Assembly: GCF_031143425.1 (NCBI RefSeq)
Contig: NC_090439.1
Coordinates: 646,413,465-646,477,464, forward strand
Reading direction: 5' to 3'
Origin: Pleurodeles waltl
Taxonomy: Eukaryota; Chordata; Amphibia; Caudata; Salamandridae
DNA length: 64,000 nt
Shown here: positions 46,173 through 56,340 of the stretch, piece after piece
Position numbering within the stretch: the stretch's first letter is position 1
Layout: each line of letters opens with the position of its first letter
Translations under genes and position numbers: made by a program
Notes under the pieces: generated by a model
Seen by the model: the letters and a program-made list of their open reading frames with translations, nothing else
Told to the model about the DNA's origin: nothing
The model's database searches: none

Positions 46173-47353
46173 GCCAGCAAGATGTGAGAGGGGTTTTAAG
46201 CAACTCCACAAAGCATGGCACCTTAAAAAAAAACAGCATTCAAAAGAGGGGCACATTTGAGATTTGATGGGAGAACAGTGGCACTAAAGTCCCTGTAAAG
46301 ACAGAGGTGAAAAGCGGACAGACAGAAGGAATGAAGAGAGAAAGAAAACCACCAGGCTGGTGAACCATGCCAGATAGGAGTTAGACGAGGAAAGGCTGAG
46401 GCAGAGAGAGCAAGGGATTGCTATGAAAGGCAAGAGAAATGTCATAAAGATGTATGTTGTTGGTACATAGGGGACAATAAGAAAGAGTTCGAAGCATTGG
46501 GGCAATGGATGGGTGGTGATAGGAGGAGTGTTGGTCATAAAAAGGGTTGATATAGCTGGAATCAATATAACACTTGGGATGCTCCTCTAAGAAGGAGAAA
46601 CAAATGCCAAAACAATGCATCTGCCACTCAAATGTGGCATCTCCAGGCACCCTCTTCAGAACACTCCTGGACCTGTGAAAGATCACAAGAGGACTGAATC
46701 TGCTGATCGGGACGAAGAAGTGGATTTCAAGAGCCATAAAACTGACCTCCTGGTAAAGCTACAGGAAAACAGCAAGCCACAAGAGTTCCTATACTGCAAC
46801 TGCTCCGCTGACCAGTGGCAACTAGCCATAGACTAGACTCTCCTGTTGGTCTCTGCTTAGTGTATCCGTCTGCATTCCATTGCGGTCAGTGTCAAATTGC
46901 ACCTAGGTCCTGTTCTACCAATGACTATCATTGGCACTTTGTGCTTCCTGGTGTTATTTCAACATAAAAATGAAAAAAAGACATACCTCCAGTTCCCCAA
47001 TTAGGTTTTTTTAAATGTAATTTTGTTTGTTAATTTCTAAGTTCTAATTTTTCTAAGTCATTTTGACATTTGTATTGTTTTGCATTACAACTTTCTTACT
47101 GTTTTAGTGTGGCATAAATACTTTACATATTGCTTCTAAGTTAAGCCAGTCTGTTTTGTGCCACACCTACCCAGAGGTTATTTTAGCGACTTTAGTGGTT
47201 CCCCCTAACAAGGATTGTGGGTATTGCCTAAGGTGGGTACCTACTCCCTCAACTAATACCCCAGGTCCTTACAAGTAAGTAGTCAGGCAACTCTGCATAT
47301 TTAAGTTGTGTTATAAAATGCACAACACTGTTTTAGGCAAGACACATTACTGT
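46173..47353 (+). other. Spacer; second copy of the LTR-like repeat 3' end
   Basis: 46,173-46,990 has no recognised gene. 47,090-47,290 repeats the 3' end of the block ending at 46,172: GGCATAAATACTTTACATATTGCTTCTAAGTTAAGCC, then AACAAGGATTGTGG, in the same orientation. It is thus a truncated or nested second copy. The ERV-L-like provirus begins 5 bp after this region. Confidence 0.5.
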
Positions 47354-47358
47354 TCTAG

Positions 47359-48199
47359 TGTAGTGAAAATAGGTAGCTTTGACCACGGACTGTGTTTCCC
47401 CACTGTGCATATAAGTTGTTCAGTGTTCACCAGTTGCAGATTACATTTTGTATTCAGTTTAACTACCTATTGGCTTTATTGTGCCGTTAGACCTTGCAGA
47501 TAAGCTGTGTTTTTTCACATGGTAAACTAAGCTTGTGTTTTTCGTATTTTCTCTTACCGATCACAATAGCATGATAAGAAAGCACATATTTTTTTTGTTT
47601 TTCTTCAGTGCAGGGAACAGGTCGGCCTTGGAAGGGGAGCCTTGAAAGGTTGGCCAATTTTCAACGTTTTTCTTCCAAATCTGACCTACAGTAGCCAGCA
47701 TGTCTGAATATTTCCATCTGAGAGGGGAGGGCCTTTCAGAAGGCTTTTTCCATGATTGTTTAAGCTATAAAAGAGGTGACCCTGCTCAGTAGCAAGGGAA
47801 TTTCCGAGACCTCAGTCAGGATTGGACATCAAATGCCTGACATTTTCCCATGAGGGTGGATATCTCTTTCTCGCAGTTGACCAGGGGTCATCAACTTGCT
47901 GGCATGAGAAAGATGAAGAGCTTGGCAGGCCCTACTGTGATGAATTTTTACTTTATTCTTTGCTTTGCAATTATGCTATAATATAATCACACATATTTGC
48001 CGTGTACATTGCAGTTGAGAATCATTTTGATATATTTTCCTTTCATTGCTGCAACTATTTTTAAACTTGTGCCTCCGACCTACTAATCTCCTTCATTTTT
48101 TAGGAACCTCGTGGAGGAATAATAATAAATGTCTTCTTTAGAACTAAGAAGTGCATTCCAGAGATTTTTGTCAGCTCAGTCATTAGTGAAAGCTAAACA
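47359..48199 (+). repeat. 5' LTR of the ERV-L-like provirus
   Basis: 841 bp, TG...CA ends. It contains a TATA box (TATAAAAG, 47,766-47,773) and a polyadenylation signal AATAAA (48,124-48,129) about 70 bp before the end. It aligns throughout with 52,066-52,728, except that it has about 174 bp (47,719-47,892) missing from the 3' copy; there are also scattered substitutions. Confidence 0.95.
47766..47773 (+). promoter_or_regulatory. LTR TATA box
   Basis: TATAAAAG in the 5' LTR, in position for the U3/R border of a retroviral promoter, with the poly(A) signal about 350 bp downstream. The equivalent sequence is absent from the 3' LTR. Confidence 0.65.
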
Positions 48200-48202
48200 T
48201 TT

Positions 48203-48220
48203 TGGCGTGCATCGTCAGTC
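48203..48220 (+). other. Candidate primer-binding site
   Basis: TGGCGTGCATCGTCAGTC begins 3 nt after the 5' LTR ends, the usual place for a tRNA primer site, and opens with the required TGG. I could not assign the tRNA with confidence. It is followed by an A-rich tract at 48,222-48,245. Confidence 0.5.
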
Positions 48221-48351
48221 GGAAAAAAAAAACAAAAAAAAAAAAGGGATGAAGAAGGAGTTGGAAGCGCACGATTTAAAAGTGTAAATATCTTTTTTTT
48301 TATTTTTTTTTTATTTATTTTTTGGAGAATTAAAGGAAGCACCGCAAACCA

Positions 48352-48880
48352 TGTTTGAAAATGCATGTGAAGTTAAACTGCCTTATGGGGTTGTAACAAA
48401 TATGTTTTCTTGTTTATCAGGACTTTCTAAGTTTTGGGATGGGTGCTCGGATAAAACTAAGGTGTTTTCATATTTAGAAAAGGTGCTTTTTGAAACAAAT
48501 GATGTCCCTATTGTTCTTGACAGGAGGGTTTAGATACTTTTGTCTGCTTACAGAAAAATACATGAGAGATGTAAACAGTTATAATATGAAAATAAGAATT
48601 TACGTGAGCAAATTAGTCAGAACAAATTATTGCAAGATAAAGCTGAAATATACCAAGCTGTTACAGGAGAATCTGCCTTTTTCCATTCCAGTAATGAGGA
48701 GGTTAAAAAAAGGTGGGGGCCAGTGTGAGCATCATGAGAAGATCGTAGATCTCCGTGCGCAGAGCAGCCCACAGTTTTTGGCAGGAGTTGAAATGCATTC
48801 TTTAAAAGTTTACACTGAGCAAGAAGTTGACGATGTTACCGGTATATTCCGACCACTTTTACAGAGTACGATGTGTAAAA
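48352..48880 (+). pseudogene. ERV-L-like leader/gag remnant
   Basis: Open frames at 48,351-48,533 and 48,490-48,954 overlap and appear to be pieces of one gene broken by frameshift. They lie where gag should start. I do not recognise a capsid motif, so identity rests on position. The segment passes directly into RT-connection text at about 48,880, so the rest of gag, the protease and the RT palm have been deleted. Confidence 0.4.
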
Positions 48881-49270
48881 TTAATTCAAGACAAGATACA
48901 GGTACTGTCGCAAAATGTGCAGTTTCTGGGAAATCAGTGGAATCCAGAACATAGAGAGATGTTGTTACAGGTAAAACAAAAGATTTTGGAGTTTGCTACT
49001 ATTTGCACTAAGCAAGAGACATCGAGTTTCATGAAATGGTTTGATTTTTGGAAACAGTATAGCCCTCATCTGAGCAAAATCTTAAGCCTTTCGTACAAAG
49101 TAACTAGGAAAAAACATGGGTTTGAGTGGAGTGAAGAGCATCTGTGTGCTTTTGATTTGGCAAATGAAATAATCCAACAGACTTTAGATTTGTGTGCAGT
49201 GCAAGAGGGAAACATTGAGTTACATGCAACTGTTCAGGGACAATATGCAAACTGGAATATGTGGCAGTAA
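48880..49270 (+). pseudogene. ERV-L-like reverse transcriptase C-terminal (thumb/connection) fragment
   Basis: This frame (part of the open stretch from 48,827) contains QFLGNQW near 48,922, then FDFWKQYSPHL, SYKVTRK and FEWSEEHLCAFDLANEI. These match the LG..W, F.FWR..IPH(L) and F.W...QE.AF pattern that follows the RT active site in ERV-L and related retroviruses. The active-site half of the enzyme is absent from the provirus. Confidence 0.7.
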
Positions 49271-49599
49271 CAGGGGAGGACAAGGGTGCCCCTGGGGCTC
49301 TGGACTAGAAAACTACTTGACTTTGTGGAGCGCTATACTCCTTTTGAAAAAACACCTCTTGACTTGTTATTGGGCTCTAACGAATACTGAGCAAATCACA
49401 CTAAAGTATAATGCAATTCTGAAATCTGAACTACCAATCATGCAGTAGGTGATGAGTTCACCTAAGTTTCACTGTATAGGACATGCACAAAAGGCTAGTA
49501 TCATACACTGGATCTGGTACATACAAGACAGACACTGCAGCCCTACATGAACAGGTGTCACACGCCCCTGTACAGAGTGAGGAGAGGGTGCAGGGAGTA

Positions 49600-49990
49600 C
49601 CACAGGTAAAAGAGTCACCAGTGAAATGGAGTGCACCATTTGAATTCGTGTCCCCGGAAAATAGAAAGCATGTTTGGTTTACTAATGATTCATTGAAATA
49701 CGTGGGTACTAAAAGACAATGGAAAGCAGTGTTATACAATCCAGTTACTGAAAAGTTGTCTACCACAAGAGAAGGAAAAAGTAGCCAATATGCAGAGTTG
49801 TACACTGTGTGTCAGACTCTAAAGCAAGAACTGCCTGAGACGTGTTATTTTTACACAGATTCTTAGTTCACTACCAATGGATTAGCCGTTTGGCTTTCCA
49901 CATGGCATGCACATAACTGGTTCATTCAAAGGACATGTGGAGCAAAAAGTTGTGGCAGGAAATTTGGGAAATGTTAAAACAGAGTAAAGT
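49600..49990 (+). pseudogene. ERV-L-like RNase H
   Basis: From about 49,668 the text VWFTNDSLKYVG corresponds to the first catalytic strand, with asparagine where the acidic residue is expected. SSQYAELYTVCQTLKQEL contains the catalytic Glu, and CYFYTDS the next Asp. A TAG at 49,864 follows the TDS motif. The remainder (NGLAVWLSTW-like) is readable past the stop. Inactive. Confidence 0.75.
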
Positions 49991-50096
49991 CATAGATGCT
50001 CATTGTCTCATTAACTGACTAGAACGCTGGTTCAATTCCCTTGCAGACGTCAAACACAAACGTTCAGAGGCAGAAGGGTCAACCCAGAATTCTGAC

Positions 50097-50804
50097 TTGG
50101 TGGGGATGGCTAAGTGGGCGCACCAGAAATGTGAACACGTGGGAGAGAAAGCCACTTACAGGTGGGCAGAGATTAGAGGGATGCACATTCACCTAGATTT
50201 GATGAAAACTGATTTTGAAATGTCCTGTTTGTCAGCACACACAACAGAGATCTGTCCCACAAACAGTCAAAGATCAGTTGGGAGAGGAAAGTTACCAGGA
50301 CAGATATGGCAATTTGATTACATTGGGCCACTACCAATTAGTAGCGAGTATCAATATGCCTGCAATGTAGTGGACACTCAATCTGGATTCTTGATTGCTA
50401 TCCCTTGCAAACGTACTACTCAGCACAATACAATCAGAACTCTGTACTTGTTAATGTTATACTATGGAGTACCACTCCAGATCCAGAGTGACAATGGGTC
50501 ATACTTCAAAGGCAAATTGGTACAGAACTACTGTTTCCAGCACAATATTGAGTGGATACATCATATTCCTTATTATCTACAGGCCCCAGGACTAATTGAC
50601 AGAATGAATGGTTTACTGAAAGCTCAATTGCGAAAATTATCTGATGGAACTTTGAAAAACTGGAGAGAGCATTTAAATGAAGCCCTCCAGATTCTGAACA
50701 ATAGACCATTAACAAATGCTGAAACACCTTTGATGCGAATGTTAACTCCAGTTTTGCAAATACAACCACATGTGGCACCAATACCATCACAAACTGGGAA
50801 ATAA
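50097..50804 (+). pseudogene. ERV-L-like integrase core, catalytic triad altered
   Basis: An open stretch of 235 codons. The core domain shows IWQFDYIGPLP (first Asp, residue 74), QSDNGSYF (second Asp, residue 132) and LIDRMNGLLK, where the third acidic residue (168, codon 50,598-50,600) is aspartate instead of the invariant glutamate. Spacing of the last two is exactly 35 residues, as in the D,D-35-E family. The pattern SGFLIAIPCKRTTQ and IEWIHHIPYYLQAPGLI is ERV-L-like. The N-terminal zinc domain is degraded. Confidence 0.85.
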
Positions 50805-51170
50805 AACCTGGAGCATTAGCTCCTTACAGAGCCACACCTGAATCTGCAGGTCTTGACTTACATGCTTCACAAGCTTATAGACTAAAATTCCTAGACGCAA
50901 CGTTGTGTGAAACAGGTGTTGGAATATAGATTCCCCCAGAGCATTTTGGATTGATTTCTTCCAGATCTGTGTTGGCCCTTAAAAGGTATTCAGGTTTTAG
51001 AGGGAGCGATTGATGCAGATTACCAAGGAGAAATCTAAGTTACTCTGTTAAATAGTGGAGAAGTTGACTTATTTATTCAAATTGGAGACAGAATTGCCCA
51101 ACTTGTCATATGTGCAGTGTATGGAGGTTTGGTAAGGAAGGGGACTGCCCCAGCCCTTCTGACAGTGCTA
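50805..51170 (+). pseudogene. ERV-L-like dUTPase
   Basis: Directly after the integrase core in shifted frames. Motif 1 SAGLDLHAS lies at 50,843-50,869, motif 2 GLISSRS near 50,950, motif 3 AIDADYQGEI near 51,008, motif 4 QIGDRIAQLV near 51,080, and glycine-rich motif 5 remnants near 51,120. dUTPase hydrolyses dUTP and limits uracil in viral DNA. In-frame stops occur (for example after GEI near 51,037). Its place after integrase is the reason for the ERV-L call. Confidence 0.8.
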
Positions 51171-51183
51171 GGGAAGGGAAGCT

Positions 51184-51360
51184 GTGGTGCAGCAGAAAAA
51201 CCTCAGTGCTAAGGTGTGGGTTGAATCCCTAAATGGCCCTCCAGAACCTTCAGAAATTAAAGCAAATGGCCCCACTAACGTCCTGCTGATTATAAAACAA
51301 GGAAAGGAAAAAGAAGAGCACATTTCAGATGACAAATGTTATTTGCAAGAAAAGTCATAC
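51184..51360 (+). pseudogene. ERV-L-like pol C-terminal segment
   Basis: The reading KVWVESLNGPPEPSEI, then EKEEHISDDKC, resembles the SH3-like C-terminal domain of integrases more than any part of dUTPase. If so, the dUTPase lies between the integrase core and its C-terminal domain. This is inferred from a short stretch only. Confidence 0.4.
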
Positions 51361-51539
51361 TTGTTTCTTTTACAGATCTTACTACGGCTTGCCACTGACC
51401 AGGAGTGTGCTGTGTGGTCTCTCTTCGGGCATATGCGTGTGGGGTCGGGGGAGGGACCGCACCCCCAACCTTAACCTGATTGTTAACCTTTGTGCAACGC
51501 TCCTGCTGCTTTTAAAGTACAAAACCTATGGATCCATTT

Positions 51540-52030
51540 AGCGCTAATTGTGTCTCTGATTCAATTTCTACATGGGAACAATACAGATGTTCTGTCAACT
51601 TGTTTGATTACATTCTTCCACTGGAACTAACTCATGGCTTGTTATCATCTGATGACTTCTGCCAGTCTCATTAAGCAAAATTGTCAGTTAGCTGGCTGTT
51701 TTTCGTGTGGAAACCCGACTTATACTTACATTCCAGAAAACCTTTCAGGTAGACCGTGTACCTTTTCATGATTAGAACTCATGATGTTTTCATCCAATTC
51801 TATAGCAACTTGCTATCCTAGAGACACTATTCAATCAGTTATTATCCCAATTAGAATATATAAGCTTCCGTCTTTTCATCGTAGATGTGTCTGATTCAAA
51901 GGTTTATAAGATCAATATGTCAATCCTCTTCCATTGCTTTCTGGTGATTGCTTTAATCATTGCATTATGTTGCTGTATACAATGCAAACCTGATTTGCTT
52001 ATGAGGGTTTCTTTTTCTTTGAAATAAGAG
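51540..52030 (+). pseudogene. Possible envelope-like remnant
   Basis: Downstream of pol and before the polypurine tract the sequence is mostly closed by stops. From the ATG at 51,917 to about 52,026, however, an open stretch encodes about 20 strongly hydrophobic residues followed by a cysteine cluster and a basic tail. This is the profile of an envelope transmembrane anchor with a palmitoylatable tail. ERV-L elements usually lack env, so this is tentative. Confidence 0.3.
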
Positions 52031-52053
52031 AAAAGTTCACAAAGTCATTGGTC

Positions 52054-52065
52054 AGAGGGTGGAGA
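52054..52065 (+). other. Polypurine tract
   Basis: AGAGGGTGGAGA immediately abuts the TG of the 3' LTR, the position from which plus-strand DNA synthesis is primed in retroviruses. One T interrupts the purine run. Confidence 0.8.
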
Positions 52066-52728
52066 TGTAGTGAAAATAGGTAGGTTTGACCACTGACTTT
52101 GTGTTTCACCACTGTGCATATTAGTTGTTCAGTGTTCACCAATTGCAGATTACATTTTGTATTCAGTTTAGCTGCCTATTGGCTTTATCGTGGCGTTAGA
52201 CATTGCAGTTGATCTGTGTTTTTCTACATGGTAAACTAAGCTTGTGTTTTTCGGATTTTCTGTTACCCAACACAATAGCATGATAAGAAAGCGCATTTTT
52301 TTTGTTTTTCTTCAGTGCAAGGAACAGGTCGGCCTTGGAAGGGGAGCCTTGAAAGGTTGGCCAATCTTCAAAGTTTTTCTTCCAAATCTGACCTACAGTA
52401 GCCAGCATGTTTGAATATTTCCATCAACTTGCTGGCATGAGAAATGTGAAGAGCTTGGCAGGCCCTACGGTGATGAATTTTTACTTTATCCTTTATTTGC
52501 AATTATGCTATAATATATTCACATATTTGCTGTGTACATTGCAGTTGAGAATCATTTTGATATATTTTCCTTTCATTGCTGTGACTATTTTTAAACGTGT
52601 GCCTTCCTCCTACTAATCTCCTTCATTTTTTAGGTACCTCGTAGTAAAATAATAATAAATGTCTTCTTTAAACTAAGAAGTGCATTCCAGAGATTTTTGT
52701 CAACTCGGTCATTAGTGAAAGCAAAACA
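52066..52728 (+). repeat. 3' LTR of the ERV-L-like provirus, promoter segment deleted
   Basis: 663 bp, TG...CA ends, AATAAA at 52,654-52,659. Compared with the 5' LTR, a block equivalent to 47,719-47,892 is missing, with the junction TTTCCATC/AACTTGCTGG. The missing block includes the TATA box. The deletion ends lie at CATC repeats in the full copy, suggesting slippage or repair between short direct repeats. Confidence 0.95.
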
Positions 52729-52733
52729 TCTAG

Positions 52734-54790
52734 GTAACGACTTAACAAAAAGAAAACTATGTTTGTGGGCATCAACGGATTTTTTTGGGAGCATAGAGGT
52801 CCAGGAGCAGGTGGTGGAAAAGGGGAGAAAGGGTGTGGGCCCAAATATCAAAGATTTCTTCCAAATACAAATGAAGGAAAACTGGCAGGTTTGTGCTTTA
52901 TTGTAAGTATTTTTGGATGAGATAGAAAAAGATAGAGAAAACCAGCATGGCTGCCACCATTGGACAGGCTAGCTCCCTAGAAACTTCCAGGGTCAAAACT
53001 GAAGTTGTTATAAGCCACAGAAGAGGAAAGGAAAAGGCGGTTCTAGTCCAGAATGGGAAGAGGAGAAGTAACAACCACCAAGGAACGACAGACAGTGAGA
53101 ATACTGGAATGTGAAACAGAAAGGAGGAGGAACAGAATCATGACTTACAGCATATGGGTCAAGGAGCAGATAGCCAAAGAGAACAGCTGGTTGGAGAGGG
53201 TAATCTAGATAACTGTGACAACACAGTCATTACTAAGAGAAGTGGCTAAAGGCAAGTGCTGGTGATACTTTTCCCCCTTGCCTCGTTTTGGTGTGAGTAT
53301 TACCACCTATGACAAGTGTATGGGGCTAACACTGAAGCTGGGAGAGGGTAACAGGAACATTTCCTTGTAGCAAGACTTTAAAATTGTAATCAGGATTGGG
53401 GAGAGAGAATAGTGAAAGGTGTGTAGTTAGGCAGCAGATGGTCAGCCATTAATGTGTTTTCAGACGTTGAGAGTTTTCGGGTTATGTTTGAACAATCTGG
53501 GTTGATAGTATGGGAAGCATTCATTAAGTGGCCAAGGACAGTTTTAGTTGTCTGTTGTGATAGCTCATAATCAGTACATGAAAAAGTATAAAGAGGAATA
53601 TAGTGAAAGCAGGCTTATGGTCAAGCCTCTTCAGCCCTTGGCTTTCGTGTGCTTTTCATGGTTCCCTATTGTTTGGTTGATCTGTCCGTCAAGGTATTGC
53701 ATTTTAAGGATGGTTACATTAAGTACATGTTTTATTAATCTGCAGATGCAATATGATGTTTAGCTTTACCCAGGATGTGTTCTTTATGTATTTACTTTAC
53801 ATTTTAATTGCTGATTTACAGCGTTACTGCTTGCTTTTGGGATGCCTAAACTTGCAATCACAATGCCACTCAGTATTTGCCTTATGATGTTTTACTCTGC
53901 AATCAGAACACATTAGATTTACAGTTTTTTTTGGTTTGAAAACTAAAAGATGAGCAGGTACATAAGCCTTCTTAAAGAAGAAACATTTTGGCCAAAAGTT
54001 TTCAATATGCAATATTTTTTCTGACTACGTCTTAATTGCACCACATGCAACCAAGACCAACTACAGCTTCTATCTCCGTTCTATAGTACTCTTCTTTGAG
54101 TGTATTTCATAATTCTGCTAAACAGGGCCAGCTTTAGGGCTGGTGGCGCCTGGTGAGACAACCTTTGTTGGCGCACCCAATGACCTGCTTCCTCATGGAT
54201 TCCCTCACTACACCCTCCAACAGTGCCCTTCATCTCTCCAAAGCATTTCTCTCACATGAATTTAATTTGTTCTATAGTGCTATATCAGAGCACCTTACAT
54301 CATGTTCCCTTTATAAAGAGACAATGAATCACACCTGTGTAAATCAGTGTATTTGAAATGTTGCATAAAACAATGAAGACTAAAATGTATAGGAATCACA
54401 TGTAATCCATACTGGTAAATTGTGTATTTTAAGAGTGCTTAGCCTGAAGAAGCACAAACTCGGGATTTAAAATGTAACACAGTGGTTAGGAGTTGGCTTT
54501 ATTAAAATGTGCTTCTACCTAAACCAACCTTTCTTAAGCAACTTTACGGTTGCTCCAGCCCTAAAGGTAGGCCTGCTACTAATGCAATCTATGCAGCAAA
54601 GGTGCCCTTTTTAAATCATCATTATGAATATGATTAAGATTAATATGACACCTACATGCATACAAGCCAATCACCTACTAGCAAAAAATAGGGTTTTAAG
54701 CTCAGGTACTGCTTAACCCCCCCCCACCCTGACACAAATTGCCCTTTATCTACACATCATTGGCCATATGCACACATCAGACTCTTCCCC
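52734..54790. other. No gene recognised; short dispersed-repeat fragment
   Basis: Purine-rich sequence (52,900-53,250) and A/T-rich sequence without motifs. Near 54,124-54,180 the text GGGCCAGCTTTAGGGCTGGTGGCGCC looks like a fragment of a dispersed repeat. An open frame at 54,153-54,356 starts in it and is not recognised. Confidence 0.4.
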
Positions 54791-54799
54791 CGACTTACA

Positions 54800-55330
54800 A
54801 GCCACATGGACGAAGGCCCTTACTCAGACGACGATGGCTGGCAAGAAGCCTTGAGCTCTCAGGAAAATGGCGAGTGTCACAATTTCAACTTGCACAGAGT
54901 TTACCTCACAAGCCATAAACTTTGCAGCATGGGGGTGGCGAAGGTGATCACTTTGCCGTTGTGTCTGCACATAGCTTCCTACCATGGGGATTTCCTACAT
55001 ACAGTTTGGGGCTGTCTGGTTCTTAAACCTTTATGGACAGGGGTTGTAGCCTGTTTGGGCAGAGTCCTGGGGGTGACCACTGGCCCAGGACCCCAGGCTG
55101 GCACTGCTACATGGAAGGCGTTGGTGGCAATAGGTACAAAAGAGCCATACTGTGGGATAGACTAGTGATTGCAAAAAGCATAGCTAGACATTGAAAATCA
55201 GTGATTGTCCCATCACTGGAACAATGGAAACTGGATCTAGATAGGTGCATGGCCCTGAAAAAGCTGATTTACATGACCCCGGTTGTCCACAGAAGCATGA
55301 GAAGGTTTGGAGGAGTGGGCCAGTAATCAT
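54800..55330 (+). pseudogene. L1-type LINE ORF2 3' end
   Basis: The frame 54,806-55,165 reads RVYLTSHKLCSMGVAKV, then GDFLHTVWGCLVLKPLWTGV, with the (Y)LTP..L and F.H..W.C..L...W..V pattern of the L1 C-terminal Cys-rich domain. After its stop the text continues as AKSIARH and EQWKLDLDRCMALKKLIYM (W..(D)L..C...EK..Y), the last conserved block of L1 ORF2. Only the 3' part is present: this is a 5'-truncated insertion, as most LINE copies are. The 3' end is somewhere before 55,700, without a clear poly(A). Confidence 0.7.
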
Positions 55331-55699
55331 GGGATCCAGCTTGAAATACACACTAAGGGTTCCCAGTCTCTGGCATGGTCACAGCACAAGTTAGTGGGCC
55401 AAGGGAGGGCTTGTTGGGGCAAAAAGGAGACTGGAAGCCACCCGAGCAGTCGGAGAAGGGGCTAAATGTGGCAGTTGGGAGGACCCATTTGCAATATCCC
55501 TCATCCCCTTTTCTGCCTTACTACATTCATAGTATTCACAGAACTAATAACGTTTTACTCCATGGACAGTGTAATGTTATTCGTATATTTAACATGTTTG
55601 AAAAGCCAATACAGTACGTTATTTTTAAAAAAGTGAGATTTTTATTTTTTTTAAAGAATGTTTTTGCTTCTTGTTAAAGCTATGGTTTGTAAACAAGCA

Positions 55700-56340
55700 G
55701 TCTGGAAAATGAATAGTACATATCAAGCAGAAATGTTATGCCCAATCGTTGCTAACCTACCATAATGAACCTACCACATCTGTTCTACTTTACCTAAAAC
55801 ACCCACCTTAGCTAGCCTACCTCTTTCATACCTAACCTACAGACCATGAGTAAACCTGCATGCCATATCTATCTTCCACATCTAATAAATAACTTACATA
55901 GCCCAAGGAGGTCAGGCACTGCTGCAGAGATGCAGCAGGAAAGTATGTGTGATTTGCGGCATACGTGGCCAGAGTATGCCCAGAAGTAGGTCCCTTGCTC
56001 GCTGCACCACTGGATTCAAGCTAGCCTGGCTGATGAGGTGTGATACCCTGAAACCGGTCTAATGATGCTTGTTTCCGGTCCAGGGAAGACCTTGTTTGGC
56101 AGTTCGGCCTGTGCTGTTCCCATGCGGAACAGGGTCAAGACTGATTTTCATTTGGCTGGGTCCAAACTGGGGTGATGTGGCAAGCAAAATAACAATGGAT
56201 TAAACCCAGATCTGTGACTGGGGTTGAGTGTTTGAAAAGTTTCAACACTCCGTCCATCATTTATATTTGTGGTGTTGATCTAAAGTTTAGCCCGCTGATT
56301 AGGTTTTGGGAGTAAATCATTTCACATTTGAAGGGATACA
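55700..56340. other. No gene recognised
   Basis: Spacer. A CCTAC/CTAACCTAC-like imperfect repetition is seen at 55,750-55,850. Nothing else identified. Confidence 0.4.

Larger units (their letters stand above)
47354..52733 (+). mobile_element. ERV-L-like endogenous provirus with 5-bp target duplication
   Basis: Two LTRs (47,359-48,199 and 52,066-52,728), both starting TGTAGTGAAAATAGGTAG and ending AAACA, are flanked by a perfect TCTAG duplication (47,354-47,358 and 52,729-52,733). A primer-binding-site candidate and a polypurine tract are in place. Pol order is RT end, RNase H, integrase, dUTPase. dUTPase after integrase is the arrangement known for ERV-L (class III) elements. All genes are broken, and most of gag, protease and the RT core are missing. 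Confidence 0.93.
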
